A stretch of 12,020 nt of DNA from Armatimonadota bacterium (GTDB lineage Bacteria; Armatimonadota; Fimbriimonadia; Fimbriimonadales; Fimbriimonadaceae): assembly GCA_023392285.1 (NCBI GenBank), contig JAEVZK010000104.1:1-12020 (forward strand), read 5' to 3'. Below the pieces are notes generated by a model. The model was not told the DNA's origin and ran no database searches. It saw only the letters and a program-made list of their open reading frames with translations. Positions 1 to 6,733 of the stretch are shown piece by piece. The position numbers and the translations under genes were made by a program. Within the stretch, counting starts at the first letter, position 1, and the number at the start of each line of letters is the position of its first letter.

Positions 1-1
1 C

Positions 2-1186
2 GGCAATAGCGGTCCCCTTCCCGCCGCCATCTCTCAGAAGATCAATGCGGAAAATCTCGTGGTCTGCTCAGTTCTGAGTGGCAATCGAAACTTTGAGGGC
101 CGAATAAACCAGGATGTGAAGGCGAACTACTTGATGTCGCCTCCATTGGTAGTGGCTTACGCCTTGGCGGGCACGATCGACATCGACATCAGCAAAGACG
201 TCTTGGGCGAAGATCAGCAGGGGCAACCAGTGTATCTAAAAGACATATGGCCGACGCAGGCGGAAATCGCAGAGTATCTGGGATCGAGCGTAAAGCGGGA
301 GCTCTACACGGACAACTACGCGGATGTCTTCAAGGGCGACGACAAGTGGAATTCGATCGAGGTGCATGGTGGCGATCTCTTTGAATGGAACGCCGAATCG
401 ACTTACATCAAGAATCCGCCCTACTTCGACGGGATGACCGTCGAATCTCCTGCCCACGTGGAAGAGCTGATCGGCATGCGCTGTCTCGCTCTGCTTGGCG
501 ACAGCGTGACCACCGACCACATCTCTCCCGCGGGTGCGATCAAGATGAATTCGCCTGCTGGCACGTATCTCACAAGCCGCGGCGTTCCTGCCCAGATGTT
601 CAATAGCTACGGCTCTCGGCGAGGCAATGACGAGATCATGGTTCGTGGGACCTTCGCGAATATTCGCCTGCGCAACCAGTTGGCCCCGGGCACGGAAGGT
701 GGCTTTACCACCTATCTGCCGACGGGAGACGTGACCTCGATCTTTGACGCCGCGATGCAGTATAAAGCCACGGAGACTCCTCTCATTGTAGTCGCTGGAA
801 AGGAATACGGGACGGGCTCAAGTCGCGACTGGGCGGCGAAGGGCACATTGATGCTCGGTATCAAGGCTGTCTTGGCGCAGAGTTTCGAGCGCATTCACCG
901 ATCCAACCTGATTGGAATGGGCGTCTTGCCGCTTGAGTTTTTAGAAGGATGCAGCGCGGAGTCCCTTAAGCTCACGGGCAAAGAGACATTCGACCTCATC
1001 GGCCTTCGTGAAGCCGTAGATACGGAATTCGCAAACGGAAAGCTGCTCTACTTGCGCGCTGCAGGCGAGAAAGATGCACAGGAGTTTCAGGTGCGGGTCC
1101 GCATTGACACGCCTCAGGAGCTGCTGTACTACAAGAACGGCGGCATCCTCCAGTATGTGCTTCGGCAGCTAATCGGCTCGGCTTAA
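2..1186 (+). CDS. acnA: Aconitate hydratase, AcnA type (C-terminal part, 5' truncated by window edge)
   Basis: Cytoplasmic [4Fe-4S] aconitase, which interconverts citrate and isocitrate via cis-aconitate in the TCA cycle. The frame is open from base 2 with no start, and its first residues GNSGPLP are the usual continuation of the cluster-binding CxxC motif, so the gene begins outside the window; the GTG at 59 is an internal valine codon. About 394 of an expected ~900 residues are visible. Seen: VVCSVLSGNRNFEGR (visible residues 20-34, one conserved Cys), GDSVTTDHISPAG (about 166-178), GSRRGND (about 204-210) and the swivel-domain motif GSSRDWAAKG (about 272-281). The swivel domain at the C-terminus marks the AcnA/IRP1 family rather than AcnB, where it is N-terminal. 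It stops at TAA 1184-1186, convergent with the oxidase operon. Family assignment is near certain; isozyme role (for example 2-methylaconitate activity) cannot be excluded. Confidence 0.96.
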   Translation, partial: GNSGPLPAAISQKINAENLVVCSVLSGNRNFEGRINQDVKANYLMSPPLVVAYALAGTIDIDISKDVLGEDQQGQPVYLKDIWPTQAEIAEYLGSSVKRELYTDNYADVFKGDDKWNSIEVHGGDLFEWNAESTYIKNPPYFDGMTVESPAHVEELIGMRCLALLGDSVTTDHISPAGAIKMNSPAGTYLTSRGVPAQMFNSYGSRRGNDEIMVRGTFANIRLRNQLAPGTEGGFTTYLPTGDVTSIFDAAMQYKATETPLIVVAGKEYGTGSSRDWAAKGTLMLGIKAVLAQSFERIHRSNLIGMGVLPLEFLEGCSAESLKLTGKETFDLIGLREAVDTEFANGKLLYLRAAGEKDAQEFQVRVRIDTPQELLYYKNGGILQYVLRQLIGSA

Positions 1187-1200
1187 CCTTTAAAATGCGA

Positions 1201-1264
1201 TAGAGGTGGGCCCGGGCGCTTACGCCAACGGCCGGGCCAATCGGGGCAGAAGACCGTACCTCTA
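1201..1264. terminator. GC-rich inverted repeat, candidate bidirectional terminator
   Basis: It lies in the 75-base gap between the converging acnA and oxidase genes. A 7-bp stem GGCCCGG (1209-1215) pairs with CCGGGCC (1232-1238), with an alternative or nested small hairpin GGCG-CTTA-CGCC (1215-1226). An outer 7-bp repeat TAGAGGT (1201-1207) pairs with ACCTCTA (1258-1264), and its right arm contains the stop codon of the subunit IV gene. No strong T-run follows on either strand; the best is TTTTAAAGG on the minus strand, about a dozen bases past the inner stem. Position and structure support a terminator serving both transcripts, but the missing U-tract keeps this tentative. Confidence 0.45.
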
Positions 1265-1795
1265 CTGCGGGCGGCCGGGAATCACACCGCTGTCAGCTGG
1301 CGCGGGCGGTACGTCTCGGGAATGAGTTGCCTCATCCTCTTGGGCTTTACGCCCAAGTTCGGCCGACATCTGCCGACTTTCGTGAACAGATCGCGAAAGC
1401 GCCGTGCCAGTTGCCGTCCAGCGCTCTGTCGTTTCATACTGTCGAGTCGCGTAGTCGCCGAAGGTGAGAAACATCAGGCTGAACATCACGAAGCCAGCAG
1501 CCGCCCACATCTTCGTGAGCTTGGTCGCATACTTCAAACCCATAAAGAACATCATGACGAGGGCAGCCTTGAATGTGGCAATGCCCATGGCAATGAAATT
1601 ATTGATCATGGTGCCATGGAGTGTCACCGGCCCCATGTGAATATCGCCGAAGTGCCAATAGGAAGCCCAAACGGTGAGGAACATGGCGACAAGCAAACCC
1701 ACCAGCGTCCGCGCATAAAGTGAGGGCTGATGAATGTGCAAGGTGTGCTCTTGCGCCGGTCTTTCTATTGCTTTATGGGTATGTCCGTGTGCCAT
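1262..1795 (-). CDS. ctaF: Cytochrome c oxidase subunit IV (caa3 type)
   Basis: Small membrane subunit of the caa3 oxidase, also called coxD. The 177-residue product has three hydrophobic segments, at about 31-48, 61-86 and 94-112, as in the prokaryotic COX4 family. The N-terminus is histidine-rich (MAHGHTHK). The middle motif with HGTMINNFIAMGIATFKA and then MMFFMGLKYA is typical of subunit IV proteins, where the lysine/alanine-rich second helix is conserved. After the last helix there is a long hydrophilic tail (about 115-177), longer than in the usual ~100-120 residue family members. It is the last gene of the operon, starting 3 bases after the subunit III stop and preceded by GGAT. The role is structural or assembly-related and is inferred from family and position; no cofactor ligands are expected. 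Confidence 0.88.
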   Translation of the reverse strand: MAHGHTHKAIERPAQEHTLHIHQPSLYARTLVGLLVAMFLTVWASYWHFGDIHMGPVTLHGTMINNFIAMGIATFKAALVMMFFMGLKYATKLTKMWAAAGFVMFSLMFLTFGDYATRQYETTERWTATGTALSRSVHESRQMSAELGRKAQEDEATHSRDVPPAPADSGVIPGRPQ

Positions 1796-1798
1796 GAC

Positions 1799-2548
1799 TT
1801 ATCCGGGAATTAGGTAGAAAAGTGGGAAAAGGAAGATCCAAACAAGGTCGACGAAGTGCCAGTAAAGGCCAACCATTTCAGTGCCGGTGAAGTCCTCGGT
1901 GACTGATTTTGCACCTTTCTTCCAAAGATACATCAGCGCGAGAATGACTCCGATTCCGGCGATGATATGGATCGCATGCAGTCCGGTCATTCCGAAGTAG
2001 AGGCTGAAGAATATCTGCGCGGCGCGCGGATTGGCTCCATGCAAGGCTTCGATGTTGGAACCGAAGCCGACGCCCGGATACAAGTTTTCGTGGAACTTGT
2101 GTGGCCACTCGAAAGTGAATTTGATTGCAAGGAAGATGCAAGCGCATACTACGGTGATTCCGAGAAACCGTAAGACCTGCGTCTTGTTGCGAATCTGCGC
2201 AGCGCGAACTGCCATCACCATCGTAAACGAACTGAACAGCAGGATTGTGGTGTTGATCGAGCCCCACGTCGGAAATCGCTCCGCATGGAAGAGATTGTTC
2301 ACCCACCCGATCAGCGAGTCCGCGGAGGTCTGACTGAGCTCTTCATGGGCAAGGAAAAAGTCTTGCTGGTAGTTCCAGCGATAGATCACGTAGGTGAGGA
2401 AGAGTGCGCCAAAGAACATGACCTCCGTGCCGAGGAAGGTCCACATCCCGACAAGGTAGCTCTCGTTCTGTTGATCGATATTTTCGAACTGGTGGTGCAC
2501 ATGCACGGGCATGTCTTCGTGTTCGTGTCCGTGAGCGATCGTCGCCAT
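1799..2548 (-). CDS. ctaE: Cytochrome c oxidase subunit III
   Basis: Integral membrane subunit III (coxC) of the heme-copper oxidase, which binds lipids and stabilises subunit I and its proton uptake path. The 249-residue protein has hydrophobic helices at about 32-56, 97-115, 126-145, 176-207 and 228-247, matching a five-helix subunit III. Family features seen are the first-helix motif WTFLGTEVMFFGALF, NTTILLFSS (99-107), GLHAIHIIAGI (189-199) and the C-terminal WHFVDLVWIFLFPLFYL. The first 20 residues are unusually rich in histidine, with six His between residues 6 and 19. An AAGGA ribosome site (2555-2559) sits 6 bases before the ATG, inside the end of the subunit I gene, from which it is separated by 2 bases. 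Confidence 0.96.
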   Translation of the reverse strand: MATIAHGHEHEDMPVHVHHQFENIDQQNESYLVGMWTFLGTEVMFFGALFLTYVIYRWNYQQDFFLAHEELSQTSADSLIGWVNNLFHAERFPTWGSINTTILLFSSFTMVMAVRAAQIRNKTQVLRFLGITVVCACIFLAIKFTFEWPHKFHENLYPGVGFGSNIEALHGANPRAAQIFFSLYFGMTGLHAIHIIAGIGVILALMYLWKKGAKSVTEDFTGTEMVGLYWHFVDLVWIFLFPLFYLIPG

Positions 2549-2550
2549 TC

Positions 2551-4290
2551 TTAGTCCTTAGCCTCTCCAACGATTTCCAAATCTTTATCCTGCAGTTTGC
2601 CCTCGCCGGGATGCGTCATCTCGCCGGTTCCCCTCTGCTGCTCGACATGATCCACGTGAGTGAACTCGTAGACTTCGTCGGTCACGATTGGAGTGGCGGC
2701 AAAGTTGCTCGTAATCGGCGGCGACTGAGTTTCCCACTCAAGTCCGTGCGCGCCCCAGGGGTTTGCGCTTGCTCTTCGTCCGTTCTTACCCAGTGAAGCA
2801 ATCAAGTAGAACGCCGGGACCACCAGACCGAGAGCCAACGCCGATGCGCCGGCCGAGGACATGATGTGGTACGGCTGGAACTCCGGTGCGGTGTAGTACA
2901 GGTGATACCTACGTGGCATGCCCAAGAAGCCGAGGATGAACTGCGGGAAGAACGTTAAGTTGAAGCCAATGAACACTAGGAGCGCATTAAACTTGCCCCA
3001 AGTGTCGTTGAACATTCGCCCCGTCATCTTTGGCCACCAGTAGTGAACGGCACCCAAGAATCCCATCATCGAGCCGCCAACCATGACGTAGTGGAAGTGC
3101 GCGATGACGAAGTAGGTGTTGGTCAGGTGAACGTCGGTGCCCATGCTCGCCAGAAACAGACCAGTAAGGCCGCCCACCGTAAACAAGCCGAGGAAGCCGA
3201 TCCCGTAAATCATCGGGGTCTGCAGCCGGATCGTGCCCTTATACATGGTGGCGGTCCAGTTAAAAACCTTGATCGCCGATGGTACCGCCACAAGGAAGCT
3301 CACGAGTGAGAACAGGACCCCCTGGTACATCGACTCGCTCGAAATGAACATGTGGTGTCCCCATACCAGGAAGCTGAGAGCTGCGATGGCTAAGCTGGAA
3401 AAGGCCACGAAGTGATAGCCAAAGACGCGTTTTCGACTGAAGTTCGCTATCAGTTCCGACACCACACCGAAGCTGGGCAGAACCATGATGTAGACCGCCG
3501 GGTGGCTGTAGAACCAGAACAGGTGCTGGAACAGGACCGGGTCGCCACCAAGTTCTGGTGAGAAGATGCCAAGGTGAAGAGTTCTCTCGGCGAAAACTAG
3601 CAGCAGCGTGATCGCGATGACCGGCGTGCCGAGGAGCATGATGACGGAGGTCGCATACATGGACCACACGAACAGCGGCATCCGGAACCAAGTCATGCCC
3701 GGCGCACGCATCTTGTGCACCGTGACGATGAAGTTCATGCCGGTCATGATGGAGCTGAAGCCGGAGAAGAAGATTCCGATGATGACGAGGCTGACCTGTG
3801 AGTTGCTGTACAGGGAGGAGTAAGGCGTATAGAACGTCCAACCCGTGTCGACGCCGCCCGTCATCAGGCCGATCATGATGAGCACGCCGCCCAGCATGAA
3901 CACATACCAACTCGCCAGGTTCAATCGTGGGAAGGCAAGGTCCCTCGCCCCAATCATCATCGGCAAGAAGAAGTTGCCGAAAACTGCCGGAATCGACGGA
4001 ACCAGGAACAAGAAGATCATCACGATGCCGTGCGCCGAGAAGATCTTGTTATAAGTCTCGTTCTCGAGCATGACGCCAGACGGTGAGGTGAGCTCAAGCC
4101 TGATCAGGGACGCAAAGATTCCTCCGATCAGGAAGAAGAATGACACCGAAATGAGATACAGGATGGCAATCCGCTTATGGTCACCCGTCAGCAGCCAACT
4201 CCTAACCGTATGCTCGGAATTGAGATAGTTTTTGGGTGGTGGCGTACCTCCCATCACTCTCTCGTCCGCTGCAATTGTCGGTGCGCTCAT
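2551..4290 (-). CDS. ctaD: Cytochrome c oxidase subunit I (A2-type heme-copper oxidase)
   Basis: Catalytic subunit (coxA) that reduces O2 to water and pumps protons. At 579 residues with about 12 membrane helices it is full length. Ligands seen: low-spin heme His87 and His400, high-spin heme His398, CuB His263, His312 and His313, with the cross-linking Tyr267. D-channel entrance residues are present (Asp117, Asn106, Asn124) and the K-channel Lys341 is preceded by Ser338. The helix VI motif is YSHPAVY (261-267): the D-channel glutamate of A1 enzymes is Ala265 and Tyr261-Ser262 precede the His, the signature of type A2 oxidases. The conserved Arg pair is 460-461. The residues aligned to the Mg/Mn ligands His-Asp are Thr390-Asn391. 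A hydrophilic tail follows PWGAHGLEWETQSPP. The ATG overlaps the subunit II stop (ATGA) and follows AAGGAG (4295-4300). Confidence 0.98.
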   Translation of the reverse strand: MSAPTIAADERVMGGTPPPKNYLNSEHTVRSWLLTGDHKRIAILYLISVSFFFLIGGIFASLIRLELTSPSGVMLENETYNKIFSAHGIVMIFLFLVPSIPAVFGNFFLPMMIGARDLAFPRLNLASWYVFMLGGVLIMIGLMTGGVDTGWTFYTPYSSLYSNSQVSLVIIGIFFSGFSSIMTGMNFIVTVHKMRAPGMTWFRMPLFVWSMYATSVIMLLGTPVIAITLLLVFAERTLHLGIFSPELGGDPVLFQHLFWFYSHPAVYIMVLPSFGVVSELIANFSRKRVFGYHFVAFSSLAIAALSFLVWGHHMFISSESMYQGVLFSLVSFLVAVPSAIKVFNWTATMYKGTIRLQTPMIYGIGFLGLFTVGGLTGLFLASMGTDVHLTNTYFVIAHFHYVMVGGSMMGFLGAVHYWWPKMTGRMFNDTWGKFNALLVFIGFNLTFFPQFILGFLGMPRRYHLYYTAPEFQPYHIMSSAGASALALGLVVPAFYLIASLGKNGRRASANPWGAHGLEWETQSPPITSNFAATPIVTDEVYEFTHVDHVEQQRGTGEMTHPGEGKLQDKDLEIVGEAKD

Positions 4291-5393
4291 CTATCTCCTT
4301 CCTGGCGCGCATTAATCGCGCCTACTGAAATGTTTCCTCGTTGCTCTTCTGTCATTCTCTCGCGTGCGCCGATGGCTCCCACTGCGGGAACCGGCTTCAC
4401 CGGTGCTTGACCGCCCATCTCGCCTGACTTCAGATCTTCAGCGGTATTCGCGGCCGCCGTTCCCAATGACTTCATATAGGCGAGAAGGTTCAAGACGTCG
4501 CCTTCACTGATCTGACCAGCGTAGGCTGGCATCGTGTGATAGGCATAGCCTTTGGTAATTCGATTATACGGGTTCAAGATCGATTCCCGCAGGTAAGCGT
4601 CGTCCGCTTTCGCACTGGAGCCATCGGTAAAGCTTCGCGTCGTTCCTGCGAGTCCGTATAGTGTTGGTCCACGCTCGGTATCTCCACCCGTGTGGCAATT
4701 GCCGCAACCCAACTGAGCGAATTTACGAGCACCCGCTTGAACCATGGTGATCGGACGCGCATCGTTGCCACCATTGGCCATCCAGGCGGCAAACTCCTTG
4801 GGTTCCATCGCCACAACCGTACCTACCATTTCGGAGTGTTGGGTGCCGCAGAACATGCCGCAGAACAGGTGGTAATTCCCGACCTTCGTCGGGGTGAACC
4901 ATACAGACGTATAGCGGCCGGGGACGACCTGGTATTGGACCCGGAAGGCGGGCACGTAAAAGGCGTGGATAACGTCTTGCGAGATCATCGTCAGCTTGAC
5001 CGGCTTTCCAACCGGAACGTGGAGCATGTTGTTTTCTCGCACTCCGTTCGCATGCTGAATGTGCCACATCCACTGCTTGCCGATGACAAAGATCTCCGTT
5101 GCGTCTTTAGGTGCAGAACGCATGTCCACGAAGACGTATGCGCCACCAAAGAAGACGACAAGTCCGAGCAGAAGGGGGATAACCGACCAGGTGATCTCCA
5201 GCGGCAGATGCTCATGAACCGGCCGTGAGCGATCGACCTTGGTTCCCTGTCGATACCGAATCACGAAGATGAGGATCGCCACGGCGACGATCGTAGTGAA
5301 GAAGAGCGACAGCGCGCACAACGTGTAAAAGATAATGTCGTGCTCGCCGGCAAGATTGGAGGCTGATGGGGGTGACAGCGGGAAGTTAAACAT
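4287..5393 (-). CDS. ctaC: Cytochrome c oxidase subunit II with fused cytochrome c domain (caa3)
   Basis: Electron-entry subunit (coxB) of a caa3 oxidase. The 368 residues contain two transmembrane segments (about 20-47 and 66-90), an aromatic electron-transfer patch (KQWMW, 106-110), a cupredoxin domain with CuA ligands His143, Cys178, Cys182, His186 and Met189, and then a class I cytochrome c domain with heme motif CGNCH (230-234) and probable axial Met288 in TMPAYAG. The fused heme makes this the electron acceptor from ACIII or a small cytochrome. The position between the two CuA cysteines that is normally Glu/Gln is Met180. A low-complexity Ala/Gly/Pro-rich tail (about 312-368) follows the heme domain. 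The ATG lies 3 bases past the sco stop with no good Shine-Dalgarno, suggesting coupled re-initiation; no classical lipobox is seen. Confidence 0.97.
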   Translation of the reverse strand: MFNFPLSPPSASNLAGEHDIIFYTLCALSLFFTTIVAVAILIFVIRYRQGTKVDRSRPVHEHLPLEITWSVIPLLLGLVVFFGGAYVFVDMRSAPKDATEIFVIGKQWMWHIQHANGVRENNMLHVPVGKPVKLTMISQDVIHAFYVPAFRVQYQVVPGRYTSVWFTPTKVGNYHLFCGMFCGTQHSEMVGTVVAMEPKEFAAWMANGGNDARPITMVQAGARKFAQLGCGNCHTGGDTERGPTLYGLAGTTRSFTDGSSAKADDAYLRESILNPYNRITKGYAYHTMPAYAGQISEGDVLNLLAYMKSLGTAAANTAEDLKSGEMGGQAPVKPVPAVGAIGARERMTEEQRGNISVGAINARQEGDR

Positions 5394-5396
5394 ATG

Positions 5397-6233
5397 CTAA
5401 GCCACGCCCCCAGTCAACACGTCGTTTTTCTTCTTCCTTTCGCTCATAATCATTCGTGCGATCCAAAGGCCGAGCAATACGGCAAACCCTGCGGAGATAA
5501 TCCGGATTCCATTTTCTATGGCAGCGCTGCGAGTCTGCGTCGCGTGATCCATCGTGATACATGCCACCAGGTTGGGCTGGACCTTACGCCCAATTTTCCC
5601 TTCCTGCGCGACAGTCAACATGTTATTGAGAAAAGCGGCGGGATAGTCGCTGTCGATAATGTAGCTGCTGATCGTCCCATCCTTCGTCAACACCACCAGC
5701 CCTGCCGGATGGTTGATGCTCTTCTCCTTCTGGTCATAAACCCACTTGAATCCGATGGAGTCCGTCAGCCGCCGAATGTTCTCCAAGTCTCCGGTGAGCA
5801 GGTGCCACCCGTGTGCGGAGGCATCTCTCCGATAAAGCTTTTCTGCGGTCTTCCATCGGGGTGCCGTCACGGATGGGTCTTCGGCAGGATTGATGCTAAG
5901 CAGAACCACGTCGTAGTCCGTTCCGACCGTCTTCTTATCGATTCCGATCGTTGCCTTCAGCAGCGAATCTGTCGAGATTCCACACACGCCGTGGCACTCG
6001 AAATACATGGGCATCACCACAAGCGGCCTCTTCCCAAGCAAATCGCCAAAGCGGACGGTGGTGCCGTCAGCTTCTTGGAACGTTGCATCGGTGGCCACCT
6101 TGTTGCCAAGCAATTGATCAACACCCATATGCCGCAGGACATTCTCGTTGAAATTGGCATGGGGAGACGACCCATACTGGCCGAAACCTAGAGCGCTGGC
6201 CGCCGTGATGAGGAAACAGAGCAACCACTTCAT
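5397..6233 (-). CDS. sco: SCO1/SenC family copper chaperone
   Basis: Thioredoxin-fold protein thought to load copper into (or reduce the cysteines of) the CuA site of subunit II, acting outside the cytoplasmic membrane. The 278 residues start with a hydrophobic signal segment (about 2-18). The copper-binding motif is CHGVC (Cys80, Cys84), followed by the distal ligand His175 in INHPAGLVV, completing the Cys-Cys-His site. The second residue of the motif is His and the residue after Cys84 is Gly, where many SCO proteins have prolines. A C-terminal transmembrane helix (about 245-263) followed by a basic SERKKKN stretch would anchor the domain with its end in the cytoplasm. Its ATG overlaps the preceding stop (ATGA), and the oxidase subunit II gene starts 3 bases after its TAG, matching a role in CuA assembly. 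Confidence 0.93.
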   Translation of the reverse strand: MKWLLCFLITAASALGFGQYGSSPHANFNENVLRHMGVDQLLGNKVATDATFQEADGTTVRFGDLLGKRPLVVMPMYFECHGVCGISTDSLLKATIGIDKKTVGTDYDVVLLSINPAEDPSVTAPRWKTAEKLYRRDASAHGWHLLTGDLENIRRLTDSIGFKWVYDQKEKSINHPAGLVVLTKDGTISSYIIDSDYPAAFLNNMLTVAQEGKIGRKVQPNLVACITMDHATQTRSAAIENGIRIISAGFAVLLGLWIARMIMSERKKKNDVLTGGVA

Positions 6234-6733
6234 GGCTTGATCGGGGCCCCTCCGCTAACCTTGGCGGGATTGAGTTCTGGCGCCTCGTCGAGCGTCTCCC
6301 CAATTGAAGCCGCCTCACCCCTTGAGTTCTTGCGCGAATAAAGGTCGATGGCTTCCTTGATCGGGATTCGAATCGTCTTCTTGGTCGAATCTGTATAGGT
6401 CACCGGACCATCGAGGATCGCATTCTCTCGACGCCGCAGCAGAACGATGTCGGTCTTGGCAGTCTCGTCAGTTTGCAGGAGCGGGTTAGGCTCCGCTGGC
6501 AAGTGCCGCGCAAACGGGGCGGTGGTTGTCGAGCCGCCGCTCCAGAACTTATCCCAGCCAACAAAACCGAAGATGAAGATCGCCATGCCGGCCGCTCCGC
6601 AGAAGATGACGAATACGAAGAACATACCCACCGATTTGGCTAAGCCCTTGTACTCGACGTCGGCTAACTCATAGCCCATCTCCGTCAGCGGATCTTTGTG
6701 TTCCGGTTCGTGGCCGTGCTCATCAGTGCGCAT
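6230..6733 (-). CDS. Unnamed single-span membrane protein of the ACIII/caa3 operon
   Basis: A 167-residue protein that I cannot assign to a named function. It has a His/acid-rich cytoplasmic N-terminus (HGHEPEHKD at 6-14), one transmembrane helix (about 33-58, Gly-rich in its second half) and a soluble region of ~105 residues. Within that region, ENAILDGPVTYTDS followed by RIPIKEAIDLYSRKN (about 101-135) resembles, from memory and without a search, a short sequence with a core like RIPIdrAm found in small proteins of other ACIII/cytochrome oxidase clusters. There are no cysteines suited to heme or Fe-S binding. It overlaps actF by 11 bases, has a GGAGG (6743-6747) 9 bases before the ATG, and overlaps sco by ATGA. 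Tight coupling on both sides supports an accessory subunit or assembly factor of the ACIII-oxidase system, possibly like the small extra subunit (ActG-like) of other ACIIIs; this is inference. Confidence 0.85.
   Translation of the reverse strand: MRTDEHGHEPEHKDPLTEMGYELADVEYKGLAKSVGMFFVFVIFCGAAGMAIFIFGFVGWDKFWSGGSTTTAPFARHLPAEPNPLLQTDETAKTDIVLLRRRENAILDGPVTYTDSTKKTIRIPIKEAIDLYSRKNSRGEAASIGETLDEAPELNPAKVSGGAPIKP

Noticed and set aside
59..61. GTG as the start of the aconitase gene
   Set aside because: The frame is open to the window edge and the residues before GTG (GNSGPLP and following) are conserved aconitase sequence, so the gene starts outside the window.
5394..6191. Plus-strand open frame (265 codons) covering the whole sco gene
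   Set aside because: The opposite strand encodes a clear SCO protein with Cys-Cys-His site. The plus-strand translation shows no motif and no ribosome site of note.
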